Of a DNA stretch of 64,000 bases, positions 26,830 through 34,520 are shown piece after piece. The notes under the pieces are model-generated. The model was not told the origin of the DNA. It saw nothing but the letters and a program-made list of their open reading frames with translations, and searched no databases. The stretch spans positions 2,046,001-2,110,000 of the forward strand of contig NZ_LR738849.1 of NCBI RefSeq assembly GCF_902702915.1, read 5' to 3'. Position 1 is the first letter of the stretch. Each line of letters opens with the position of its first letter. The translations under genes and the position numbers were made by a program. This DNA is from Desulfovibrio sp. 86. GTDB taxonomy: Bacteria; Desulfobacterota; Desulfovibrionia; Desulfovibrionales; Desulfovibrionaceae.

Positions 26830-26866
26830 GGGGCAGCGCAACCAGTATAGATGGCTGCGCTGCCCC
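26830..26866 (+). terminator. Hairpin between rpsB and tsf
   Basis: Perfect 11-bp stem GGGGCAGCGCA/TGCGCTGCCCC followed by TGTTT. The weak T run suggests partial termination or mRNA processing, which would lower tsf relative to rpsB. Confidence 0.65.
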
Positions 26867-26943
26867 TGTTTGGATGCGGCACCGCAACATTCAGGCCTAT
26901 TTGATAACTCCGGTTTCAGGCCGGACGCATTTTGGAGAATACA

Positions 26944-27801
26944 ATGGCTATTACCGCTCAACTGGTAAAAGAACTGCGCGAAATGACTGGCGCGGGCATG
27001 ATGGATTGCAAAAAAGCCCTGGTGGAAGTGGAAGGCGACCTGGAAAAGGCCGTGGACTGGCTGCGTCAGAAGGGCATGGCCAAGGCTGCCAAAAAGTCGG
27101 GCCGCGCCACCAGTGAAGGTCTTGTGACCGTGACCCTGAGTGATGACGGCAAGACCGTGGCCATGGCTTCGCTTTTGTGCGAAACCGACTTCGTGGCGCG
27201 TGGCGAGCAGTTCCAGACCATGGCAGCCAAGCTCGCCAAGACCGTGCTGGACAATGCCCCCGCTGACGCCGTGGCCCTCGAATCCCTTATGGGTGAAGAA
27301 GTGACCCAGCTTATCGCCTCTGTGGGCGAAAACATGCAGATCGGCAAGTTTGCCCGCCACACCAAGCCCGGCGAAAGCTCCGTCATCGGCCAGTACATCC
27401 ACGCCAACGGCAAGATCGGCGTGCTGGTGTTTCTGACCTGCGGCAAGACTGAAAGCGCCGCCAGGCCCGAAGTGCAGGAACTGGCCAAAAATATCGCCAT
27501 GCAGGTGGCCGCCGCCAGCCCCATGGCTCTTGACGCCGCCAGCCTGGACCAGGCTGCCGTGGAGCGTGAACGCGAAGTCTACCGCCAGAAGGCTCTGGAA
27601 GAAGGCAAGCCCGCCAACATCGTGGACAAGATCGCCGACGGCGCCGTGAAGAAGTTCCAGAAGGACGTGTGCCTTATGGAACAGCCTTACATCCGCGACG
27701 ACAAGAAGACCATCAACGACATCGTGCGTGAAACCGGCAAGACCGTTGGTGATGAAATCACCGTCACCGGCTTTGAGCGCATTCAGCTTGCCGCCGAATA
27801 A
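26944..27801 (+). CDS. tsf: Elongation factor Ts
   Basis: Guanine-nucleotide exchange factor for EF-Tu. 285 aa with MAITAQLVKELREMTGAGMM, the TDFVAR motif (LLCETDFVARGEQF) and two central coiled/dimer subdomains ending with ITVTGFERIQLAAE. The start at 26944 has TTGGAGAATACA upstream; a GTG-type start four codons earlier is less likely. No pyrH or frr follows, unlike the common rpsB-tsf-pyrH-frr order. Confidence 0.98.
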   Translation: MAITAQLVKELREMTGAGMMDCKKALVEVEGDLEKAVDWLRQKGMAKAAKKSGRATSEGLVTVTLSDDGKTVAMASLLCETDFVARGEQFQTMAAKLAKTVLDNAPADAVALESLMGEEVTQLIASVGENMQIGKFARHTKPGESSVIGQYIHANGKIGVLVFLTCGKTESAARPEVQELAKNIAMQVAAASPMALDAASLDQAAVEREREVYRQKALEEGKPANIVDKIADGAVKKFQKDVCLMEQPYIRDDKKTINDIVRETGKTVGDEITVTGFERIQLAAE

Positions 27802-27818
27802 TAGTATCCGACTCGCCG

Positions 27819-27855
27819 GGCCGGACGGGCGAATCCGTCCGGCCATAGAGCTTTT
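27819..27855 (+). terminator. Terminator after tsf
   Basis: GGCCGGACGG-gcgaat-CCGTCCGGCC, perfect 10-bp stem, followed by a CTTTTT a few bases on, which is already within the start of family A copy 4. Confidence 0.75.
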
Positions 27856-27950
27856 TACCCTTGAAACAGGGGTACACGCTCTAAAAGGCTGCACAAGAGT
27901 GCAGCACGCCGCAACATGGCGTGGATGCAGCCGAAAATCGCATTTTCCCA
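27846..27950 (-). repeat. Family A intergenic repeat, copy 4 (truncated)
   Basis: About 105 nt in inverted orientation: TAGAGC end, GCTGCACAAGAGTGCAGC hairpin, CGCCGCAACATGGCG, ATGCAGCCGAAAATCGCATTTT, then it breaks off before the ATTTCAAAG hairpin and the AGATC-type end. Confidence 0.7.
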
Positions 27951-28030
27951 CAGAGAGACAAGGCCGCAATACTTCATATTGCCACGGTGCTCTGATCCGG
28001 ATACCACAGTTTTAGGCGCAGCAGACTATT

Positions 28031-28065
28031 GACAAAAGGGGGCTTCGGCCCTCTTTTGTCTTTTT
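28031..28065 (+). terminator. Second terminator downstream of tsf
   Basis: GACAAAAGGGGG-cttcgg-CCCTCTTTTGTC then TTTTT: a 12-bp stem with one mismatch, a CTTCGG tetraloop-type turn and a T5 run. Among the strongest terminators in the window. Confidence 0.9.
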
Positions 28066-28095
28066 GAGGCCACGCCCGGCCTAAGGCCGGGAGTC

Positions 28096-28245
28096 TAGAG
28101 CAGATTACCTTTGAGAATGTACAGTCTCAAAGTTTAAGGCAGGCTCACTTCGGCGTTTAACCGCGCAGATAAACTGTGCTTACGCCTCCGTAGCGAACGT
28201 CTGCTCACGCAGCCGTCAGAGCAATATAAAAGTTAAATTGCTCTA
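28096..28245 (+). repeat. Family B composite repeat, copy 1
   Basis: 150 nt. It starts like family A (TAGAGCAGATTACCTTTGAGA, hairpin with TCTCAAAG) but the interior differs: GCTTACGCCTC, then CTGCTCACGCAGCCG, then AGAGCAATATAAAAGTTAAATTGCTCT as the end hairpin. The second half matches 38.79-38.86 kb. Confidence 0.75.
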
Positions 28246-28281
28246 TTTTACAAGAAGGGGCACAGCCCCGGAGCAGTATAT

Positions 28282-29889
28282 ATGCTGGAATTTTCATGGG
28301 TGACACAGCTTTCCGCCTGGGCCGGTCTGGGCACGCTGGTACTGCTGGAAGTGGTGCTTGGCGTGGACAACCTGGTCTTTATTTCCATTCTTGTGGGAAG
28401 GTTGCCCGGCGACCGCAAGCGGGAGGCTTTTTTGGTGGGGCTTGGGCTGGCCCTGCTCATGCGCATGATCCTGCTCACCATCATGGCCCGCCTGGCCACG
28501 CTGATCACGCCCCTGTTCGTGCTTGGGGGGCACGGCTTTTCAGCGCGTGACCTCATACTCATGGCCGGGGGCGTCTTTCTGCTGCTCAAGGGCACCATGG
28601 AGCTGCACGACCGGCTTGAAGGCCACAGCGGCAGATATGCCGGAGAAACGGAGCACCACCCCGGATTCTGGCAGGTTATTTTTCAGGTAGTGGTGCTGGA
28701 CGCGGTCTTTTCGCTGGACTCCATCATCACGGCCGTGGGCATGGTGGAACATGTCACCATCATGATGCTGGCCGTGATCATAGCCATGAGCATCATGCTC
28801 ATGTCCGCCGGGCCACTGCTTGCCTTTATGGAGCGTCACCCCACGGTCATCGTGCTGTGCCTGGGCTTTTTGCTCATGATCGGCCTGAGCCTTCTTGCCG
28901 ACGGTCTGGGCTACCATATTCCCAAGGGCTACATGTACGCGGCCATTGTGTTTTCCCTTTTGGTGGAAATGTGCAACCAGTGGGCGCTCCGCAACCGACG
29001 AAGACGTTTCAGCATGCGCGACATGCGCGAATCCACGGCCCGCGTGATCCTGAATATTCTGGGCGGCAGCGCGCCTGGGCAGGGTGATACCCAGCTCGAC
29101 GCAGCCGCCCTGGCGGGCGAAACCAAGGAGCGGCTGTTCGCGCCGGAAGAACGGGCCATGCTGGCCCGCGTCATTCGCCTTGGCGGACGCACGGCCCGCT
29201 TTATCATGGTGCCGCGCCAGCGCGTGAACTGGCTGGACAGCAATGCGGACAGGGAAACCGTGAGCAAACATGCCGCGGCGTCGCGGCTGGCCTGGCTGCC
29301 CGTGCTGCGCCGTGATACCGACGAGGTGCTTGGCGTGGTGCACCCCGGCGACATCCTCATGCGCGAAGGCGAGCAACCCGAAGGGCAGTGGGATCTGACC
29401 AAGTTCATCCGGCCAGCCCCCACCATCTTCGAGCATACGCCCCTGCCTGTCATTATGGAGGATTTTCGCACCCATCCTTCGCCGCTGGCCTTTGTGCGCG
29501 ATGAATACGGCAGCGTGGTGGGCATCATCACCCCGGCCGAGCTTTTGAGCGTACTGGCCGGGCAGATGGGCGACATGCCCGCCGGGCCGGAAGCCTGCCG
29601 TCGCCCCGACGGCAGCTGGGTCATGCCAGGGCGGCTCACCATTGACCTGTTCGCCAGCTGGCTTGGCATCAGCCTGCCCAAGCGTCTGGACAGCGCGACC
29701 CTGGCCGGGTTCATTCTGGAGCGCCTTGGGCGCATACCCGAAAAAGGCGCGCACCTGCACTATCAGGGGTGGGATCTGGAAATCACGCACATGGACAGGC
29801 GGCGCATTGACGAAGTGCGCGCCGTGCGCCTGCTGACGCCCCCGGTCAAGGGAAAGAAAAAAACCAGGGATGCCTCCGGACGGCGCTGA
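28282..29889 (+). CDS. TerC-family membrane protein with CBS and CorC_HlyC domains
   Basis: 535 aa. N-terminal TerC domain of seven or so membrane segments (about 1-245) with acidic, metal-binding-type residues in LEVVLGVDNLVFISIL and DAVFSLDSIITAVGM. It continues into a CBS pair (about 305-430; MVPRQRVNWLDSN, YGSVVGIITPAELL) and a C-terminal CorC_HlyC domain. This order matches the YegH/YoaE type. Suspected metal (Mn or other) export or tolerance role; substrate not established. The ATG follows GGAG about 8 nt upstream. Confidence 0.88.
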   Translation: MLEFSWVTQLSAWAGLGTLVLLEVVLGVDNLVFISILVGRLPGDRKREAFLVGLGLALLMRMILLTIMARLATLITPLFVLGGHGFSARDLILMAGGVFLLLKGTMELHDRLEGHSGRYAGETEHHPGFWQVIFQVVVLDAVFSLDSIITAVGMVEHVTIMMLAVIIAMSIMLMSAGPLLAFMERHPTVIVLCLGFLLMIGLSLLADGLGYHIPKGYMYAAIVFSLLVEMCNQWALRNRRRRFSMRDMRESTARVILNILGGSAPGQGDTQLDAAALAGETKERLFAPEERAMLARVIRLGGRTARFIMVPRQRVNWLDSNADRETVSKHAAASRLAWLPVLRRDTDEVLGVVHPGDILMREGEQPEGQWDLTKFIRPAPTIFEHTPLPVIMEDFRTHPSPLAFVRDEYGSVVGIITPAELLSVLAGQMGDMPAGPEACRRPDGSWVMPGRLTIDLFASWLGISLPKRLDSATLAGFILERLGRIPEKGAHLHYQGWDLEITHMDRRRIDEVRAVRLLTPPVKGKKKTRDASGRR

Positions 29890-29912
29890 TTGAAAACTCC
29901 GCCGTAAAACTG

Positions 29913-29940
29913 TTGACAAGCCAGTGGACTCGGCTGTAAT
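29913..29940 (+). promoter_or_regulatory. Sigma-70 promoter of the ilvBN leader
   Basis: TTGACA, 16-nt spacer, TGTAAT: perfect -35 and one mismatch in -10. Start of transcription expected near 29947, just ahead of the leader peptide. Confidence 0.75.
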
Positions 29941-29952
29941 TTTACAAAAGAT

Positions 29953-30048
29953 ATGAAAATGAACAACACTTCTTTCTTCTTCAGCGGCATGATTTGCCTC
30001 GTTATGGTCGGCCTAGTAGTACGGGACCGATCTTTAGGCGCGTCATAA
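29953..30048 (+). CDS. Probable ilvBN leader peptide (31 codons)
   Basis: Short frame ATG 29953 to TAA 30048. The stretch MICLVMVGLVV at residues 13-23 packs Ile, Leu and Val codons; 8 of 31 residues are branched-chain. An ATG at codon 3 (29959) gives more room after the predicted transcription start and may be the real one. It is followed 26 nt later by an intrinsic terminator and then ilvB. This is the layout of transcription attenuation by branched-chain amino acid supply. Confidence 0.6.
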   Translation: MKMNNTSFFFSGMICLVMVGLVVRDRSLGAS

Positions 30049-30074
30049 GCAGGGAAGAACAAAAGGTATATGTG

Positions 30075-30107
30075 AACCCCGCCGGCGCGAGCTGGCGGGG
30101 TTTTTTT
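30075..30107 (+). terminator. Attenuator terminator of ilvBN
   Basis: AACCCCGCCGGC-gcga-GCTGGCGGGGTT then TTTTT: 12-bp stem with one G-T pair, a GNRA tetraloop and a T run, 48 nt before the first ilvB start codon. Confidence 0.85.
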
Positions 30108-30154
30108 ATACCCGAAGACCGCCAGCAAGCCCCAGCCAACGCAAAAGGAGCCTT

Positions 30155-31837
30155 GTGGCGATGTTACGTCTTACTGGAGCCGAATTAACCATACGCCTGT
30201 TGGAAAATCAGGGGGTCACCTGTATTGCCGGTATTCCCGGCGGTTTCAATCTGCCCTTGTACGACGCGATGGGACGCAGCGGCGCGATCCGCCATGTTCT
30301 GGCGCGCCACGAGCAGGGCGCGGGCTTTATAGCGCAGGGCATGGCCAGGGTCTCCGGCCGTCCCGGCGTGGTCTTCGCCACATCGGGGCCGGGAGCCACC
30401 AACACCCTCACGGCCCTTGCCGACGCCCGCATGGATTCGGTGCCTCTGGTGTGCATCACCGGCCAGGTTCCCCAGAGCATGATAGGCACTGACGCCTTTC
30501 AGGAAGTGGACATTTACGGCATGTCCATCCCGGCCACCAAGCACAATTTTCTCGTGCGCTCTCCCGAAGAACTGCCGCGTGTCATTGCCGACGCCTTTTC
30601 CATTGCGGTCAGCGACCGTCCCGGTCCGGTGCTTGTGGACATTCCGCGCGACGTGCAGGTGGCTCCCGTCGAGGTAGACGGTCTGCCCGAACCCGGCGTG
30701 GCCACGCCCATGCCCACGCCCGACAGCGCGTCCCTGGCCAGGGCCGCCGAGCTTCTCAACGCGGCGGAACGGCCATTGCTCCTGCTTGGCGGGGGCACGT
30801 CGTCGCCGGAGGCCGCCGCCGCCGCGCTGGAGTTTATGGAGCAGCAGCGCATTCCGGCCGTCATGTCCCTGCGCGGGCTTGGCGTGGTGCCTCACGGGCA
30901 TGAGCTTGCCGTGGGCATGCTGGGCATGCACGGCGCGCGCGCCTCCAACATGCTGGTGGAAGAATGCGACGTGCTCATGGTGGTGGGCGCGCGCCTGGGC
31001 GACAGGGCCACAGGCCGTCTGGACAGTTTTTGCCCCAAGAGCGGGCTTATCCATATCGACATTGACGCCAGTGAAGTGGGCAAGCTGCTCATGCCGCAGG
31101 TGGGGCTGACGGCGGACGCCAGCCAGGCTCTGCGGGCGCTCATGCCCCTGGTGAAGCCACGGGATCGCGGCGCATGGCTGGCGCGTGTGGATGCCCGCAA
31201 GGCCGCGCACGGGCTGCGCTTTGACAGGGAGGACGACATCCTCTCCCCCTATGGCATCATCCGTCATGTGGCGAAGCTGGTGGGTGACGATGCTGTCATC
31301 GCTACGGATGTGGGCCAGCACCAGATGCGCGTGGCGCAGGCCTACCCCATGAACCGCCCGCGCCAGTGGCTCACGTCCGGCGGGCTGGGCACCATGGGTT
31401 TTGGCCTGCCTGCGGCCATAGGCGCGGCGCTGGAACGGCGCGGGGGCATGGCCGTCTGCTTTACCGGCGACGGCAGCCTGCTCATGAATATCCAGGAAAT
31501 GGCCACTGCCGCTGAAACCGGGGCCAACGTAAAAATCATATTGTGCAACAACAACGGGCTGGGGCTTGTGCAGCAACAGCAGGATCTTTTCTTTGACGGG
31601 CGCATCACTGCCTCCGCCTATACCACCCGCACGGATTTTGTGCAGATTGCCAAGGGTTTTGGCCTGCCTGCGGCCAGACTTGCCGCTGGAAAAGATCCAC
31701 AGCGTGTGCTGAAAGAATTTCTTGGCAGACCCGGCCCCTGCCTGATTGAAGTGCAGGTGCGGGCAGAAGACAAGGTCTTTCCCATGGTGCCGCCAGGAGC
31801 GGCCAACAGTCAAATGATCGAGGGGATTCCGTCATGA
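30155..31837 (+). CDS. ilvB: Acetolactate synthase, large (catalytic) subunit
   Basis: ThDP/FAD enzyme for the first common step of Val, Leu and Ile synthesis. 560 aa with the catalytic Glu region (VLARHEQGAGFIAQGMARVS, Glu near residue 48), a central FAD-type domain, and the ThDP motif GDGSLLMNIQEMATAAETG with NN further on. Starts possible at GTG 30155 or ATG 30161 behind AAAGGAG; the ATG (10-nt spacing) is equally plausible. It overlaps ilvN by 4 nt. Confidence 0.95.
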   Translation: MAMLRLTGAELTIRLLENQGVTCIAGIPGGFNLPLYDAMGRSGAIRHVLARHEQGAGFIAQGMARVSGRPGVVFATSGPGATNTLTALADARMDSVPLVCITGQVPQSMIGTDAFQEVDIYGMSIPATKHNFLVRSPEELPRVIADAFSIAVSDRPGPVLVDIPRDVQVAPVEVDGLPEPGVATPMPTPDSASLARAAELLNAAERPLLLLGGGTSSPEAAAAALEFMEQQRIPAVMSLRGLGVVPHGHELAVGMLGMHGARASNMLVEECDVLMVVGARLGDRATGRLDSFCPKSGLIHIDIDASEVGKLLMPQVGLTADASQALRALMPLVKPRDRGAWLARVDARKAAHGLRFDREDDILSPYGIIRHVAKLVGDDAVIATDVGQHQMRVAQAYPMNRPRQWLTSGGLGTMGFGLPAAIGAALERRGGMAVCFTGDGSLLMNIQEMATAAETGANVKIILCNNNGLGLVQQQQDLFFDGRITASAYTTRTDFVQIAKGFGLPAARLAAGKDPQRVLKEFLGRPGPCLIEVQVRAEDKVFPMVPPGAANSQMIEGIPS

Positions 31838-32130
31838 GCAGTTCCATCAAAAGCGCCCTTACCATGCTGCGCCTGAGCGTCAACAACCATCCCGGCGTCA
31901 TGTCGCATATCTGCGGCCTGTTTGCCGGACGCGCCTATAATCTTGAAGGGATTCTTGTGACGCCCGAGGACGACGGGGCCACCTGCCGCATGTGGCTGGT
32001 GGTCAAGGACGACGGACGCATGGAGCAGATAGTGAAACAGGTGAGCAAACTGCACGACGTGCTGGACGTGCATGTGGGGCAGGCCGAGCCGGCGGTCTTC
32101 AACCGTCTGGCTGGATGCCTCGAATGCTGA
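31834..32130 (+). CDS. ilvN: Acetolactate synthase, small (regulatory) subunit
   Basis: 98-aa ACT-domain protein (about residues 9-80) with LSVNNHPGVMSHICGLFAGR and RAYNLEGILVTP, matching IlvN/IlvM-type regulatory subunits that confer valine feedback. It is the short form, with no C-terminal extension as in IlvH. The start overlaps the ilvB stop (ATGA). Confidence 0.93.
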   Translation: MSSSIKSALTMLRLSVNNHPGVMSHICGLFAGRAYNLEGILVTPEDDGATCRMWLVVKDDGRMEQIVKQVSKLHDVLDVHVGQAEPAVFNRLAGCLEC

Positions 32131-32139
32131 CTATTTTAA

Positions 32140-32226
32140 ACAGTGTCGTCACGAGCGCCTTTCCAGGTATTTCTGCGCCGAACATCGCCCTGATAAGACT
32201 GGAAATCCATCTCGTGACGACACTGT
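32140..32226 (+). repeat. Long two-tier hairpin directly after ilvN
   Basis: Outer 16-bp perfect stem ACAGTGTCGTCACGAG (32140-32155) / CTCGTGACGACACTGT (32211-32226); inner stem TTTCCAG (32160-32166) / CTGGAAA (32199-32205), separated by 4- and 5-nt internal loops; apical loop of 32 nt. It has no T run. Confidence 0.85.
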
Positions 32227-32285
32227 CTGGGGCAGCGTAGTTTCCACTTGCTCGTTTTATTCCTAAACTGCTCTACGCCGCAAAA

Positions 32286-32327
32286 AAACAGGGGCCGCGC
32301 ACTTCATGTGGTGCGCGGCCCCTGTTT
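32286..32327 (+). terminator. Terminator after ilvN
   Basis: AAACAGGGGCCGCGCAC / GTGCGCGGCCCCTGTTT, perfect 17-bp stem with an 8-nt loop. An A run on the left and TTT on the right allow use in both directions. Confidence 0.85.
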
Positions 32328-32480
32328 ATGGTGCAAAATGTAGGGCCTTTCGGTTACAGGACGGAAGCAGATACCCTTTGAGATGTCGTCATGCCTGGAA
32401 AGCTGTTTATGAAGCCCCCCCACCTCCGGAATCCGCGCTTGAGATCAGAAAACTTGTTGCGCTATGCCGGAAATAAAAGT

Positions 32481-32536
32481 TTTAGGGGGTGGGGGCGTGG
32501 GGGAGGAGACCCTTTTTCAAAAGGGTCCCTCCCCCA
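32481..32536. repeat. GGGGGAGGAGACCC hairpin, copy 1
   Basis: TTTAGGGGGTGGGGGCGT, then stem GGGGGAGgaGACCCTTTT / AAAAGGGTCcCTCCCCC. It lies between converging genes (ilvN, chemoreceptor) and is nearly identical to 36554-36610. Confidence 0.8.
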
Positions 32537-32560
32537 CAAAGCTTTTCAACGACAACTGCT

Positions 32561-34321
32561 CTAACCCTGGCTGCTTTCAGACTTCATTTCATTGATAAGG
32601 CGCTGCAAAACCTGTGACTGCCGCGCCAGTTCGGCCGTGGCCTGCGATGCCTGGCCCATGGCCGAGGCGGTCTGGCTGGATATGGCGGCCACCTGTTCCA
32701 CGGAGCGGTTTATCTCGTCACTGGCGGCGGACTGTTCTTCACTGGCGGTGGCGATGGAGCGCACCTGATCGTTGGTCTGGTCAACCAGGTTAACGATGGT
32801 GCGCAGGGTCTGGCCGGACTGATTGGCAAGGTTGGTGGCTTCCTGAATGGTATTGATGGAAAGGTTTACCCCGGCCACGCTCTTGCGGGTGCCTTCCTGA
32901 ATGCCGGTGATGACTGCGCCCACCTCGTGGGTGGCTGTCATGGTCTTTTCGGCCAGTTTGCGCACCTCGTCGGCCACGACAGCGAAGCCGCGCCCGGCGT
33001 CGCCCGCCCTGGCGGCCTCGATGGCGGCATTGAGGGCAAGCAGGTTGGTCTGGTCCGCGATGTCCGAAATGACGTTCATGATCTGGCCGATACCTTCGGC
33101 CTGCTGGCTGAGCTTGTCCATGTCCTCTTTGAGTTCCTGGCTCTGCCTGGACACCTCGTCAATGCCGTGCACCACCTTGGTGACAATGTTTTCACCTTCC
33201 TGGGCCTGGGTGCGGGCGTTGCCGGACATTTCCGAAGCGTGTCCGGCGTTGCTGGCCACCTCGCGCACAGTGGCGTTCATCTGTTCCATGGCGGTGGCTG
33301 TTTCACTGATGCGCTGGGACTGTTCGTCAGAACCACGGCTGGACTGCTCAATCTGCGCGGAAAGTTCTTCGGAGGCGGAGGTGAGGACGTTCACCACGCT
33401 TTCAAGCTGGTTGGCGGCCTGCAACATGCCCTCGGCCCTGGCGTGCAGGGCCTCGTCCTTGGCGGCCTGGGCCTCTTTCATGGCCTCATGGGCCTGCTCC
33501 GCCTGTCGGGCGGCCTCAGAGCTCTTTTCTTCGGCCTCGGCTATTTTTTCCTTCATGGTGGCGACCATGTTTTGCATCACATGGTATACGCCGCCGGGGC
33601 GCTTTTGCGCCCGGAAGTTCACGTCAAGATTGCCGGTCGCTATTTCGCTGGCCACGTCAGCCAGATAGCCGGGGTCTTCGCCAAGCTGGCGCATGATGTT
33701 GCGGGTCAGCAAAACGCCCAGGGTGATGGAAAGCAAAAGGCCGAAACCAAGGGCCACGTAGAGAAGAGAGCTGGACGTATCGGCGAGTTCAGTATTGTAT
33801 TTGGCCAAAAGAGCGCCCTGCTCACGCTTGGAGGTCACAAGGGCGTCAATGGTACTCTGGTAGGCCAGGGCAATTTCCCTGCCTTTGCCGGTCAGCAGGG
33901 CATATGCCTCTTCCTTGCGGCCTGACTCGGTCATGGCCATGACTTCGTCGGTCATCTTTCTGAAATCCTGGCGGCGTATCTTGTATTCAGCCATGATCTT
34001 GCGACCCTCGTCAGAGATGAGGGTGGCTTCAACCTTTACGGCGCTGCTGTCGATGATGGAACGAAACTGGGGAATGACGGTGCGTGATCTCTCTTTTGCG
34101 GTTTCACTGCTTGTAATGGAAAAATCCAGCAAACTTATCCGGATACGCTGAAAATAGGCCGAGATGTTGACCAGGTCGCCCATGGGCTCCACTGCGTGCG
34201 TAAAGAGAAAATCGTCGGCCTTGCTCATGTCGTGCATCCGCGAAGCGGCGAAAATACCCACCAATAAGGTGATCAGGGCTGAGGCAATAAAGCCGGTCAA
34301 AAGCTTAGTCTGCAGTTTCAT
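32561..34321 (-). CDS. Methyl-accepting chemotaxis protein
   Basis: Transmembrane chemoreceptor, 586 aa. Membrane segment 1 at about 8-28, a four-helix-bundle periplasmic sensor (about 30-185), membrane segment 2 at about 186-206 ([20 protein letters not shown]), HAMP and linker coiled coil, then the signalling domain with the hairpin tip region [20 protein letters not shown] and [18 protein letters not shown]. Ligand unknown. Start at 34321 after GGGAGC; 16 extra upstream codons are not supported. No C-terminal CheR-binding pentapeptide (ends SESSQG). Confidence 0.94.
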   Translation of the reverse strand: MKLQTKLLTGFIASALITLLVGIFAASRMHDMSKADDFLFTHAVEPMGDLVNISAYFQRIRISLLDFSITSSETAKERSRTVIPQFRSIIDSSAVKVEATLISDEGRKIMAEYKIRRQDFRKMTDEVMAMTESGRKEEAYALLTGKGREIALAYQSTIDALVTSKREQGALLAKYNTELADTSSSLLYVALGFGLLLSITLGVLLTRNIMRQLGEDPGYLADVASEIATGNLDVNFRAQKRPGGVYHVMQNMVATMKEKIAEAEEKSSEAARQAEQAHEAMKEAQAAKDEALHARAEGMLQAANQLESVVNVLTSASEELSAQIEQSSRGSDEQSQRISETATAMEQMNATVREVASNAGHASEMSGNARTQAQEGENIVTKVVHGIDEVSRQSQELKEDMDKLSQQAEGIGQIMNVISDIADQTNLLALNAAIEAARAGDAGRGFAVVADEVRKLAEKTMTATHEVGAVITGIQEGTRKSVAGVNLSINTIQEATNLANQSGQTLRTIVNLVDQTNDQVRSIATASEEQSAASDEINRSVEQVAAISSQTASAMGQASQATAELARQSQVLQRLINEMKSESSQG

Positions 34322-34405
34322 GGTGCTCCCTCGTTCTTTGTCGCCACGGGACACGCGCGGCGACAGCATATATACTTATCGGATATGGGACTTTAAACTT
34401 GATAT

Positions 34406-34424
34406 CATCACCTGAGAAATCAGG
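34406..34424. repeat. Short inverted repeat upstream of the chemoreceptor gene
   Basis: CACCTGA-gaaa-TCAGGTG, a perfect 7-bp palindromic pair about 85 nt before the chemoreceptor start; candidate operator or hairpin. Confidence 0.35.
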
Positions 34425-34520
34425 TGCGGCACTAGGGACAAAAGAAGGTCATGCGCCAGGCAATCTTCACGAGTGCTGAAGAATGAAACGTATTGCCGAT
34501 AAAAAAGCCAAGGGCTGGCA

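Larger units (their letters stand above)
27802..28281. other. Gene-free stretch between tsf and the TerC-type gene
   Basis: 480 nt made almost entirely of two terminators and two dispersed repeats, each listed separately. No open frame looks coding. Confidence 0.7.
32131..32560. other. Intergenic region between converging ilvN and the chemoreceptor gene
   Basis: 430 nt occupied by the two hairpins above and one copy of the GGGGGAGGAGACCC hairpin. No gene seen. Confidence 0.7.

Noticed and set aside
28540..29919. 459-codon minus-strand frame opposite the TerC-type gene
   Set aside because: His/Gln-rich antisense shadow with no motif.
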